A stretch of 64,000 nucleotides of DNA from Bugula neritina (lineage: Eukaryota > Bryozoa > Gymnolaemata > Cheilostomatida > Bugulidae). The DNA is taken from contig CAXIUT010000230.1 in NCBI GenBank assembly GCA_964035545.1, positions 310,001 through 374,000 of the forward strand, in the 5' to 3' direction. Positions within the stretch are counted from its first letter, which is position 1. Every line of letters begins with the position of its first letter. This document shows, one piece after another, positions 31,305-46,619 of this stretch. The notes beneath the pieces were generated by a model that saw nothing but the letters and a program-made list of their open reading frames with translations, was not told the DNA's origin and searched no databases. The translations under genes and the position numbers were made by a program.

Positions 31305-33444
31305 AAAACACTGCAAAATACTGTAACACACTCAAATATACTGCAAAACACCGAAATACACTGCTACATACTGAAATATACTGCAACACACTGCAACATA
31401 CTGCAACATACTAAAATATACTGCAACATACTGAAATACACTGCAAAATACTGAAATACACTGTAACATACTGAAATATACTGCGACACATTGCAATATA
31501 CTGTAACATACTGAAATATGCTGTAGCACACTGAAATACACTGCAACTCACTGAAATATACTGCAACATACTGAAATACACTGTAACATATTGAAATATA
31601 CTGCAACATACTGCAACATACTGAAATACACTGGAACATATTGAAATACACTGCAACAAATTGAAGTATACTGCAACACACTGAAACACACTGAAATACA
31701 CCGCAAAACACTACAACATACTGAAACATACTGCAACAAACTGAAATACACTACTACATACTGAAATATACTGCAACATACTGCACCATACTGAAATACA
31801 CTGTAACATACTGAAATACACTGCAACATAATACAATATATTGAAATACACTGCAACACATTGAAATATACTGCAACATACCTAAATATACGGTAATATA
31901 CTGAAATATACTGTAACACATTGAAAAATACTACAAAATACTGAAATACACTGCAACATACTACAACATACTGAAATACGCTGTAATACATTGAAATCCA
32001 CTGCAACACATTGAAATATACTGTAACTCGCTGAAACATACTGTAACTCACTGAAATATAGTGTAATATACGGAAATGTACTGTAAAATACTGGAATATA
32101 ATGTAACACACTGAAATATACTGCAACATACTGAAATACACTGTAACATACTGAAATAAACTGCAACATCCTGCAACATACTGAAATACACTGTAACATA
32201 CTGAAATACACTGCAACATCCTACAAGATACTGAAATACACTGTAACGTATTGAAGTACACTGCAACACATTGAAGTATTCTGCAACACACTTAAACATA
32301 CGGCAACATACTGAAATATACTTCGGCACATTGCAATATACTGCAGCATACTGAAATATGCTGTAGCCTACTGAAATACACTGCATTATACTGAAATACA
32401 CTGCTACATACTGAAATATACTGCAACATACTGAAATATACTGCGACACATTGCAATATACTGTAACATACTGAAATATGCTGTAGCACACTGAAATACA
32501 CTGCAACTCACTGAAATATACTGCAACATACTGAAATAGACTGTAACATATTGAAATATACTGCAACATACTGAAATACAGTGCTACATACTGAAATATA
32601 CTGCAACATACTGCAACATACTGAAATACACTGCAACACACTGAAAAACACTGCAAAATACTGTAACACACTGAAATAAACTGCAAAACACTGAAATACA
32701 CTGCTACATACTGAAATATACTGCAACACAGTGCAACATGCTGCAACATACTAAAATTTACTGCAACATACTGAAATACACTGCAAAATACTGAAATACA
32801 CTGTAACATACTGAAATACACTGCAAAATACTACAACATTTTGACATACACTGGAATACATTGAAATATACTGCAACATACCTAAATATACGGTAATATA
32901 CTGAAATATACTGTAACACATTGAAAAATACTACAAAATACTGAAATACACTGCAACAAACTACAACATACTGAAATACGCTGTAATACATTGAAATCCA
33001 CTGCAACACATTGAAATATAGTGTAACTCGCTGAAACATACTGTAACTCACTGAAATATAGTGTAATATACGGAAATGTACTGTAAAATACTGGAATATA
33101 ATGTAACACACTGAAATATACTGCAACATACTGAAATACACTGTAACTTACTGAAATATACTGCAACATCCTGCAACATACTGAAATACACTGTAACATA
33201 CCGAAATACACTGCAACATCCTACAAGATACTGAAATACACTGTAACGTATTGAAGTACACTGCAACACATTGAAGTATTCTGCAACACACTTAAACATA
33301 CGGCAACATACTGAAATATACTTCGGCACATTGCAATATACTGCAGCATACTGAAATATGCTGTAGCCTACTGAAATACACTGCATTATACTGAAATACA
33401 CTGCTACATACTGAAATATACTGCAACATACTGAAATACACTGT

Positions 33445-35002
33445 AATATGCTGAATTACACTGCAACACATTGAAATATACTGCAACATAGCAAAATATA
33501 TATTAAACTACTGAAAAATACTTTAACACATTGAAAAATACTGCAACATACATAATTATACTGTAACACACTGAAATATACTGCAACATACTGAAATACA
33601 CAGTAAAATACTGAAATACACTGCAACATACTACAACATATTGAAAAACACTGCAACACATTGAATATACTGCAACATACTTAAATATGCGGTAATATAC
33701 TGAAATAAACTCTAACACATTGAAAATACTGCAACATACTGAAATACACTGCAACACACCGAAATATAATGCAAAATAAAACAACATACTGAAATACACT
33801 GTAACATATTGAAATACACTGTAACACATTGAAATATACTGCAACATACCGAGATATATTGTAAACTACTGAAATATACTGTAACACATTGAAAAATACT
33901 GCAACATACTGAAATTTCTTGCGACACATTGCAATATACTGTAACATACTGAAATATGTTGTAGCACACTGAAATATACTGCAAAATACTGAAATACACT
34001 AAAACATATTGAAAAATACTGCAACATACTGAAATACACTGTAACATACTGAAATGCACTGCAAAATACTACAACATATTGAAATACACTGCAACATACC
34101 TAAATATTCGGTAAGATACTGAAATATACTGTAACACATTAAAAAAGTACAGCAACATACTGAAAAATACTGCAAGATACTGCAACATACTAAAATACAC
34201 TGTAACATAATGAAACACACTGCAACATACTGCATTATACTGACATACACTGGAACATAATGAAATACACTGCAACAAATTGAAGTATACTGCAACACAC
34301 CGAAACATACGGCAACATACTGAAATATACTGCGACAGATTGAAATGTACAGCAACATACTGAAATATACTGCGACACATTGCAAAATACTGCAACATAC
34401 TGAAATACGCGGTAATATATTGAAATACACTGCAACACATTGAAATATACTGTAACTCGCTGAAATATAGTGTAATATACGGAAATGTACTGTAACATAC
34501 TGGAATATACTGTAACACACTGAAGTATACTGCAACATACTGAAATGCAGTGCTACATACTGAAATATACTGCAACATACTGCAACATATTCAAATACAC
34601 TGTAACATACTGAAATATACTACTACACACTGCAACATTTGGCAACATACTGAAATATACTGCGACACATTGCAGTATACTGAAACATACTGAAATATGC
34701 TGTAGCACACCGAAATACACTGCAACTCACTGAAATATACTGCAACATACTGAAATACACTGTGACATACTGAAATATACTGCGACATACTGCACCATAC
34801 TGAAATACACTGCAACACATTGAAATATACTGCAAAATACTGAATTACAGTGCTACATACTGAAAGATACTGCAACATACCGAAATACACTGTAACATGT
34901 TGAAATATACTGCAACATACCTAAATATACGGTAATATACCAAAATATACTGTAACACATTGAAAAATACTGCAACATACTGAAATACACTGCAACCTCT
35001 GA
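33445..35002 (+). repeat. Block B, copy B4 (short subtype, 20 bp shorter)
   Basis: Length 1558 bp, with register shifts near 33663 (-1), 33723 (-1), 34142 (+1) and 34997 (-1). It lacks one 20-bp dimer near 34805 relative to B3, B6 and B7. Confidence 0.9.
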
Positions 35003-35578
35003 AAAACACTGCAAAATACTGTAACACACTCAAATATACTGCAAAACACCGAAATACACTGCTACATACTGAAATATACTGCAACACACTGCAACATACT
35101 GCAACATACTAAAATATACTGCAACATACTGAAATACACTGCAAAATACTGAAATACACTGTAACATACTGAAATATACTGCGACACATTGCAATATACT
35201 GTAACATACTGAAATATGCTGTAGCACACTGAAATACACTGCAACTCACTGAAATATACTGCACCATACTGAAATACACTGTAACATATTGAAATATACT
35301 GCAACATACTGCAACATACTGAAATACACTGGAACATATTGAAATACACTGCAACAAATTGAAGTATACTGCAACACACTGAAACACACTGAAATACACC
35401 GCAAAACACTACAACATACTGAAACATACTGCAACATACTGAAATACACTACTACTTACTGAAATATACTGCAACATACTGCACCATACTGAAATACACT
35501 GTAACATACTGAAATACACTGCAACATAATACAATATATTGAAATACACTGCAACACATTGAAATATACTGCAACATA

Positions 35579-36710
35579 CTGAAATATACTGCGACACATT
35601 GCAATATACTGTAACATACTGAAATATGCTGTAGCACATTGAAATACACTGCAACTCACTGAAATATACTGCAACATACTGATATACACTGTAACATATT
35701 GAAATACACTGCAACATACTGAAATACAGTGCTACATACTGAAATATACTGCAACATACTGCAACATACTGAAATACACTGTAACATACTGAAATACACT
35801 GCAACATACTACAACATATTGAAAGACACTGCAACACATTGAAATATGCTGCAACATACCTAAATATACGGTAATATACCAAAATAAACTGTTACACATT
35901 GAAAAATACTGCAACATACTGAAATACACTGCAACACACTGAAAAACACTGCAAAATACTGTAACACACTGAAATATACTACAAAATACTGAAATACACT
36001 GCTACATACTTAAATATACTGCAACACACTGCAACATACTGCAACATACTAAAATATACTGCAACATACTGAAATACACTGCAAAATACTGAAATACACT
36101 GTAACATACTGAAATATACTGCAACATACTGAAGTACACTCCTACATACTGAAATATACTGCAACTCACTGCAACATACTGCAACATACTAAAATACACT
36201 GTAACATATTGAAATACACTGCAACACATTGAAATATACTGCAAAATATTGAAATACACTGCTACACACTGAATTATACTGCAACACACGGCAACATACT
36301 GCAACATACTAAAATATACTGCAACATACTGAAATACACTGCAAAATACTGAAATACGCTGTAACATACTGAAATATACTGCAACATACTGAAATATACT
36401 GCTACATACTGAAATATACTGCAACACACTGCAACATACTGCAACATACTAAAATACACTGTAACATAATGAAATACACTGCAACACATTGAAATATACT
36501 GCAAAATACTGAAATACACTGCTATATACTGAAATATACTGCAACACACTGCAACATACTGCAACATACTAAAATATACTGCAACATACTGAAATACACT
36601 GCAAAATACTGAAATACACTGTAACATACTGAAATATACTGCAACATACTGAAATACACTGCTACATACTGAAATAAACTGCAACATCCTGCAACATACT
36701 GAAATACACT
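35579..36710 (+). repeat. Link between block B4 region and the 1970-bp unit
   Basis: Ordinary monomers and modules. From about 35714 the string matches 16535 onward (spacing 19,174 bp) and 58522 onward (spacing 22,813 bp). No register shift. Confidence 0.78.
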
Positions 36711-39700
36711 GCAACATACTGAAATACACTGCAACATACTACAACATATTGAAAGACACTGCAACACATTGAAATATGCTGCAACATACCTAAATATACG
36801 GTAATATACCAAAATAAACTGTTACACATTGAAAAATACTGCAACATACTGAAATACACTGCAACACACTGAAAAACACTGTAAAATACTGTAACACACT
36901 GAAATATACTGCAAAATACTGAAATACACTGCTACATACTTAAATATACTGCAACACACTGCAACATACTGCAACATACTAAAATATACTGCAACATACT
37001 GAAATACACTGCAAAATACTGAAATACGCTGTAACATACTGAAATATACTGCAACATACTGAAGTACACTCCTACATACTGAAATATACTGCAACTCACT
37101 GCAACATACTGCAACATACTAAAATACACTGTAACATATTGAAATACACTGCAACACATTGAAATATACTGCAAAATATTGAAATACACTGCTACACACT
37201 GAAATATACTGCAACACACGGCAACATACTGCAACATACTAAAATACACTGCAACATACTGAAATACACTGCAAAATACTGAAATACGCTGTAACATACT
37301 GAAATATACTGCAACATACTGAAATATACTGCTACATACTGAAATATACTGCAACACACTGCAACATACTGCAACATACTAAAATACACTGTAACATAAT
37401 GAAATACACTGCAACACATTGAAATATACTGCAAAATACTGAAATAGACTGTAACGTACTGAAATAAACTGCAACATCCTGCAACATACTGAAATACACT
37501 GTAACATACTGAAATACACTGCAACATCCTACAAGATACTGAAATACACTGTAACGTATTGAAGTACACTGCAACACATTGAAGTATTCTGCAACACACT
37601 TAAACATACGGCAACATACTGAAATATACTTCGGCACATTGCAATATACTGCAGCATACTGAAATATGCTGTAGCCTACTGAAATACACTGCATTATACT
37701 GAAATACACTGCTACATACTGAAATATACTGCAACATACTGAAATATACTGCGAAACATTGCAATATACTGTAACATACTGAAATATGCTGTAGCACACT
37801 GAAATACACTGCAACTCACTGAAATATACTGCAACATACTGAAATACACTGTAACATATTGAAATATACTGCAACATACTGAAATACAGTGCTACATACT
37901 GAAATATACTGCACCATACTGCAACATACTGAAATACACTGTAACATACTGAAATTCACTGCAACATACTACAACATATTGAAAGACACTGCAACACATT
38001 GAAATATGCTGCAACATACCTAAATATACGGTAATATACCAAAATAAACTGTTACACATTGAAAAATACTGCAACATACTGAAATACACTGCAACACACT
38101 GAAAAACACTGCAAAATACTGTAACACACTGAAATATACTGCAAAATACTCAAATACACTGCTACATACTTAAATATACTGCAACACACTGCAACATACT
38201 GCAACATACTAAAATATACTGCAACATACTGAAATACACTGCAAAATACTGAAATACACTGTAACATACTGAAATATACTGCAACATACTGAAGTACACT
38301 CCTACATACTGAAATATACTGCAACTCACTGCAACATACTGCAACATACTAAAATACACTGTAACATATTGAAATACACTGCAACACATTGAAATATACT
38401 GCAAAATATTGAAATACACTGCTACACACTGAAATATACTGCAACACACGGCAACATACTGCAACATACTAAAATATACTGCAACATACTGAAATACACT
38501 GCAAAATACTGAAATACGCTGTAACATACTGAAATATACTGCAACATACTGAAATATACTGCTACATACTGAAATATACTGCAACACACTGCAACATACT
38601 GCAACACACTAAAATACACTGTAACATAATAAAATACACTGCAACACATTGAAATATACTGCAAAATACTGAAATACACTGCAACATACTGAAATACACT
38701 GCAACATACTACAACATATTGAAAGACACTGCAACACATTGAAATATGCTGCAACATACCTAAATATACGGTAATATACCAAAATAAACTGTTACACATT
38801 GAAAAATACTGCAACATACTGAAATACACTGCAACACACTGAAAAACACTGTAAAATACTGTAACACACTGAAATATACTGCAAAATACTGAAATACACT
38901 GCTACATACTTAAATATACTGCAACACACTGCAACATACTGCAACATACTAAAATATACTGCAACATACTGAAATACACTGCAAAATACTGAAATACGCT
39001 GTAACATACTGAAATATACTGCAACATACTGAAGTACACTCCTACATACTGAAATATACTGCAACTCACTGCAACATACTGCAACATACTAAAATACACT
39101 GTAACATAATGAAATACACTGCAACACATTGAAATATACTGCAAAATATTGAAATACACTGCTACACACTGAAATATACTGCAACACACGGCAACATACT
39201 GCAACATACTAAAATATACTGCAACATACTGAAATACACTGCAAAATACTGAAATACGCTGTAACATACTGAAATATACTGCAACATACTGAAATATACT
39301 GCTACATACTGAAATATACTGCAACACACTGCAACATACTGCAACATACTAAAATACACTGTAACATAATGAAATACACTGCAACACATTGAAATATACT
39401 GCAAAATACTGAAATAGACTGTAACGTACTGAAATAAACTGCAACATCCTGCAACATACTGAAATACACTGTAACATACTGAAATACACTGCAACATCCT
39501 ACAAGATACTGAAATACACTGTAACGTATTGAAGTACACTGCAACACATTGAAGTATTCTGCAACACACTTAAACATACGGCAACATACTGAAATATACT
39601 TCGGCACATTGCAATATACTGCAGCATACTGAAATATGCTGTAGCCTACTGAAATACACTGCATTATACTGAAATACACTGCTACATACTGAAATATACT

Positions 39701-40650
39701 GCAACATACTGAAATATACTGCGAAACATTGCAATATACTGTAACATACTGAAATATGCTGTAGCACACTGAAATACACTGCAACTCACTGAAATATACT
39801 GCAACATACTGAAATACACTGTAACATATTGAAATATACTGCAACATACTGAAATACAGTGCTACATACTGAAATATACTGCACCATACTGCAACATACT
39901 GAAATACACTGTAACATACTGAAATTCACTGCAACATACTACAACATATTGAAAGACACTGCAACACATTGAAATATGCTGCAACATACCTAAATATACG
40001 GTAATATACCAAAATAAACTGTTACACATTGAAAAATACTGCAACATACTGAAATACACTGCAACACACTGAAAAACACTGCAAAATACTGTAACACACT
40101 GAAATATACTGCAAAATACTCAAATACACTGCTACATACTTAAATATACTGCAACACACTGCAACATACTGCAACATACTAAAATATACTGCAACATACT
40201 GAAATACACTGCAAAATACTGAAATACACTGTAACATACTGAAATATACTGCAACATACTGAAGTACACTCCTACATACTGAAATATACTGCAACTCACT
40301 GCAACATACTGCAACATACTAAAATACACTGTAACATATTGAAATACACTGCAACACATTGAAATATACTGCAAAATATTGAAATACACTGCTACACACT
40401 GAAATATACTGCAACACACGGCAACATACTGCAACATACTAAAATATACTGCAACATACTGAAATACACTGCAAAATACTGAAATACGCTGTAACATACT
40501 GAAATATACTGCAACATACTGAAATATACTGCTACATACTGAAATATACTGCAACACACTGCAACATACTGCAACATACTAAAATACACTGTAACATAAT
40601 AAAATACACTGCAACACATTGAAATATACTGCAAAATACTGAAATACACT
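36711..40650 (+). repeat. Two full tandem copies of a 1970-bp unit
   Basis: Copy 1 is about 36711-38680 and copy 2 about 38681-40650, spaced exactly 1970 bp with very few differences (for example near 37138/39108 and 37247/39217). At both outer ends the match stops cleanly. The related region at 56.2-62.0 kb has only one copy of this unit, which accounts for the change in spacing from 22,812 to 20,842 bp between the two regions. Confidence 0.92.
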
Positions 40651-41171
40651 GCTATATACTGAAATATACTGCAACACACTGCAACATACTGCAACATACT
40701 AAAATATACTGCAACATACTGAAAAACTCTGCAAAATACTGAAATACACTGTAACATACTGAAATATACTGCAACATACTACAACATTTTGAAATACACT
40801 GCAATTCATTGAAATATACTGCAACATACCTAAATATACGGTAATATACTGAAATATACTGTAACACATTGAAAAATACTACAAAATACTGAAATACACT
40901 GCAACATACTACAACATACTGAAATACGCTGTAATACATTGAAATCCACTGCAACACATTGAAATATACTGTAACTCGCTGAAACATACTGTAACTCACT
41001 GAAATATAGTGTAATATACGGAAATGTACTGTAAAATACTGGAATATAATGTAACACACTGAAATATACTGCAACATACTGAAATACACTGTAACATACT
41101 GAAATAAACTGCAACATCCTGCAACATACTGAAATACACTGTAACATACTGAAATACACTGCAACATCCTG
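40651..41171 (+). repeat. Link ending at a recombination-like junction
   Basis: Continues the string seen at about 26915-27430 (spacing 13,736 bp) and breaks off at about 41171, where CAACATCCTGC is followed directly by AAAATACTGAAATACACTG. From there the sequence follows 21158 onward. Confidence 0.78.
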
Positions 41172-42088
41172 CAAAATACTGAAATACACTGCTATATACT
41201 GAAATATACTGCAACACACTGAAACATACTGCAACATACTAAAATATACTGCAACATACTGAAATACACTGCAACACAGTGAAATATACTGCAATGTGCC
41301 GAAATATATGGTAAACTACTGAAATATACTGTCACACATTGAATATTACTGCAACATACTGAAATAAACTGCGACACATTGCTATATACTGTAACATACC
41401 GAAATATGCTGTAGCACATTGAAATACACTGCAACTCACTGAAATACAGTGCTACATACTGAAATATACTGCAACATACTGCAACATACTGAAATACACT
41501 GTAACAAACTGAAATACACTGCAACATACTACAACATTTTGAAACACACTGCAACACATTGAAATATACTGCAACATACCTAAATATACGGTAATATACC
41601 AAAATATACTGTAACACATTGAAAAATACTGCAACATACTGAAATACACTGCAACACACTGAAAAACACTGCAAAATACTGTAACACACTGAAATAAACT
41701 GCAAAACACTGAAATACACTGCTACATACTGAAATATACTGCAACACAGTGCAACATGCTGCAACATACTAAAATATACTGCAACATACTGAAATACACT
41801 GCAAAATACTGAAATACACTGTAACATACTGAAATACACTGCAAAATACTACAACATTTTGACATACACTGGAATACATTGAAATATACTGCAACATACC
41901 TAAATATACGGTAATATACTGAAATATACTGTAACACATTGAAAAATACTACAAAATACTGAAATACACTGCAACATACTACAACATACTGAAATACGCT
42001 GTAATACATTGAAATCCACTGCAACACATTGAAATATAGTGTAACTCGCTGAAACATACTGTAACTCACTGAAATATAGTGTAATATA

Positions 42089-42094
42089 CGGAAT
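42089..42094 (+). other. Private 1-bp deletion shifting the register
   Basis: ACGGAAATGTACTG of related copies reads ACGGAATGTACTG here, moving the phase by -1. No other copy in the window shares it, so it arose after this segment was copied. Confidence 0.88.
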
Positions 42095-42461
42095 GTACTG
42101 TAAAATACTGGAATATAATGTAACACACTGAAATATACTGCAACATACTGAAATACACTGTAACTTACTGAAATATACTGCAGCATCCTGCAACATACTG
42201 AAATACACTGTAACATACTGAAATACACTGCAACATCCTACAAGATACTGAAATACACTGTAACGTATTGAAGTACACTGCAACACATTGAAGTATTCTG
42301 CAACACACTTAAACATACGGCAACATACTGAAATATACTTCGGCACATTGCAATATACTGGAGCATACTGAAATATGCTGTAGCCTACTGAAATACACTG
42401 CATTATACTAAAATACACTGCTACATACTGAAATATACTGCAACATACTGAAATACACTGT

Positions 42462-44239
42462 AATATGCTGAATTACACTGCAACACATTGAAATATACTG
42501 CAACATAGCAAAATATATATTAAACTACTGAAAAATACTTTAACACATTGAAAAATACTGCAACATACATAATTATACTGTAACACACTGAAATATACTG
42601 CAACATACTGAAATACACTGTAAAATACTGAAATACACTGCAACATACTACAACATATTGAAAAACACTGCAACACATTGAATATACTGCAACATACCTA
42701 AATATGCGGTAATATACTGAAATAAACTCTAACACATTGAAAATACTGCAACATACTGAAATACACTGCAACACACCGAAATATAATGCAAAATAAAACA
42801 ACATACTGAAATACACTGTAACATATTGAAATACACTGTAACACATTGAAATATACTGCAACATACCGAGATATATTGTAAACTACTGAAATATACTGTA
42901 ACACATTGAAAAATACTGCAACATACTGAAATTTCTTGCGACACATTGCAATATACTGTAACATACTGAAATATGCTGTAGCACACTGAAATATACTGCA
43001 AAATACTGAAATACACTAAAACATATTGAAAAATACTGCAACATACTGAAATACACTGTAACATACTGAAATGCACTGCAAAATACTACAACATATTGAA
43101 ATACACTGCAACATACCTAAATATTCGGTAAGATACTGAAATATACTGTAACACATTAAAAAAGTACAGCAACATACTGAAAAATACTGCAAGATACTGC
43201 AACATACTAAAATACACTGTAACATAATGAAACACACTGCAACATACTGCATTATACTGACATACACTGGAACATAATGAAATACACTGCAACAAATTGA
43301 AGTATACTGCAACACACCGAAACATACGGCAACATACTGAAATATACTGCGACAGATTGAAATGTACAGCAACATACTGAAATATACTGCGACACATTGC
43401 AAAATACTGCAACATACTGAAATACGCGGTAATATATTGAAATACACTGCAACACATTGAAATATACTGTAACTCGCTGAAATATAGTGTAATATACGGA
43501 AATGTACTGTAACATACTGGAATATACTGTAACACACTGAAGTATACTGCAACATACTGAAATGCAGTGCTACATACTGAAATATACTGCAACACACTGA
43601 AATACACCGCAAAATACTACAACATACTGAAATACACTGTAACATATTGAAATACACTGCAACACATTGAAACATACTGCAATGTACCGAAATATATGGT
43701 AAACTACTGAAATATACTGTCACACATTGCAATATACTGTAACATACTGAAATATGCTGTAGCACATTGAAATACACTGCAACTCACTGAAATATACTGC
43801 AACATACTGAAATAGACTGCAACACATTGAAATATACTACTACACACTGCAACATTTGGCAACATACTGAAATATACTGCGACACATTGCAGTATACTGA
43901 AACATACTGAAATATGCTGTAGCACACCGAAATACACTGCAACTCACTGAAATATACTGCAACATACTGAAATACACTGTGACATACTGAAATATACTGC
44001 GACATACTGCACCATACTGAAATACACTGTAACATACTGAAATACACTGCAACACATTGAAATATACTGCAAAATACTGAAATACAGTGCTACATACTGA
44101 AAGATACTGCAACATACCGAAATACACTGTAACATGTTGAAATATACTGCAACATACCTAAATATACGGTAATATACCAAAATATACTGTAACACATTGA
44201 AAAATACTGCAACATACTGAAATACACTGCAACCTCTGA
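42462..44239 (+). repeat. Block B, copy B5 (long subtype)
   Basis: Length 1778 bp, with register shifts near 42680 (-1), 42740 (-1), 43159 (+1) and 44234 (-1). It matches B2 along its length 20,013 bp away, including the extra 200 bp. Confidence 0.9.
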
Positions 44240-46619
44240 AAAACACTGCAAAATACTGTAACACACTCAAATATACTGCAAAACACCGAAATACACTGCT
44301 ACATACTGAAATATACTGCAACACACTGCAACAAACTGCAACATACTAAAATATACTGCAACATACTGAAATACACTGCAAAATACTGAAATACACTGTA
44401 ACATACTGAAATATACTGCGACACATTGCAATATACTGTAACATACTGAAATATGCTGTAGCACACTGAAATACACTGCAACTCACTGAAATATACTGCA
44501 ACATACTGAAATACACTGTAACATATTGAAATATACTGCAACATACTGCAACATACTGAAATACACTGGAACATATTGAAATACACTGCAACAAATTGAA
44601 GTATACTGCAACACACTGAAACACACTGAAATACACCGCAAAACACTACAACATACTGAAACATACTGCAACATACTGAAATACACTACTACATACTGAA
44701 ATATACTGCAACATACTGCACCATACTGAAATACACTGTAACATACTGAAATACACTGCAACATAATACAATATATTGAAATACACTGCAACACATTGAA
44801 ATATACTGCAACATACTGAAATATACTGCGACACATTGCAATATACTGTAACATACTGAAATATGCTGTAGCACATTGAAATACACTGCAACTCACTGAA
44901 ATATACTGCAACATACTGATATACACTGTAACATATTGAAATACAGTGCAACATACTGAAATACAGTGCTACATACTGAAATATACTGCAACATACTGCA
45001 ACATACTGAAATACACTGTAACAAACAGAAATACACTGCAACATACTACAACATTTTGAAACACACTGCAACACATTGAAATATACTGCAACATACCTAG
45101 AAATACGGTAATATACCAAAATATACTGTAACACATTGAAAAATACTGCAACATACTGAAATACACTGCAACACACTGAAAGACACTGCAAAATACTGTA
45201 ACACACTGAAATATACTGCAAAACACTGAAATACACTGCTACATACTGAAATATACTGCAACACAGTGCAACATACTGCAACATACTAAAATATACTGCA
45301 ACATACTGAAATACACTGCAAAATACTGATTTACACTGTAACATACTGAAATACACTGCAAAATACTACAACATTTTGAAATACACTGCAATACATTGAA
45401 ATATACTCCAACATACCTAAATATACGGTAATATACTGAAATATACTGTAACACATTGAAAAATACTACAAAATACTGAAATACACTGCAACATACTACA
45501 ACATACTGAAATACGCTGTAATACATTGAAATCAACTGCAACACATTGAAGTATACTGTAACTCGCTGAAACATACTGTAACTCACTGAAATATAGTGTA
45601 ATATACGGAAATGTACTGTAAAATACTGGAATATAATGTAACACACTGAAATATACTGCAACATACTGAAATACACTGAAACATACTGAAATATACTGCA
45701 ACATCCTGCAACATACTGAAATACACTGCAACATACTGAAATACACTGAAACATACTGAAATACACTGCAACATCCTACAAGATACTGAAATACACTGTA
45801 ACGTATTGAAGTACACTGCAACACATTGAAGTATTCTGCAACACACTTAAACATACGGCAACATACTGAAATATACTTCGGCACATTGCAATATACTGCA
45901 GCATACTGAAATATGCTGTAGCCTACTGAAATACACTGCATTATACTGAAATACACTGCTACATACTGAAATATACTGCAACATACTGAAATATACTGCG
46001 AAACATTGCAATATACTGTAACATACTGAAATATGCTGTAGCACACTGAAATACACTGCAACTCACTGAAATATACTGCAACATACTGAAATACACTGTA
46101 ACATATTGAAATATACTGCAACATACTGAAATACAGTGCTACATACTGAAATATACTGCACCATACTGCAACATACTGAAATACACTGTAACATACTGAA
46201 ATTCACTGCAACATACTACAACATATTGAAAGACACTGCAACACATTGAAATATGCTGCAACATACCTAAATATACGGTAATATACCAAAATAAACTGTT
46301 ACACATTGAAAAATACTGCAACATACTGAAATACACTGCAACACACTGAAAAACACTGCAAAATACTGTAACACACTGAAATATACTGCAAAATACTCAA
46401 ATACACTGCTACATACTTAAATATACTGCAACACACTGCAACATACTGCAACATACTAAAATATACTGCAACATACTGAAATACACTGCAAAATACTGAA
46501 ATACACTGTAACATACTGAAATATACTGCAACATACTGAAGTACACTCCTACATACTGAAATATACTGCAACTCACTGCAACATACTGCAACATACTAAA
46601 ATACACTGTAACATATTGA

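Larger units (their letters stand above)
18338..31880 (+). repeat. 7408-bp unit and shortened second copy
   Basis: Copy 1 is about 18338-25745 and copy 2 about 25746-31880. The spacing is 7408 bp up to about 27850, then 7278 after a 130-bp loss, then 7078 after a 200-bp difference inside block B. Copy 2 ends at about 31880, where the sequence jumps to a string like 27092 onward. The base spacing 7408 is 741 monomers less two, the two being the net shift inside block B2. Confidence 0.87.
28893..35578 (+). repeat. Pair of ~3-kb copies 3718 bp apart
   Basis: Positions 28893-31880 match 32611-35578 at a spacing of 3718 bp, dropping to 3698 after a 20-bp loss near 34805 in the second copy. Each holds a short-subtype block B (B3, B4). 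The intervening 31881-32610 is not part of the match; it follows about 27092-27820 (spacing 4788 bp) up to a junction at 32611. The simplest reading is successive unequal exchanges, not one clean duplication. Confidence 0.85.
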
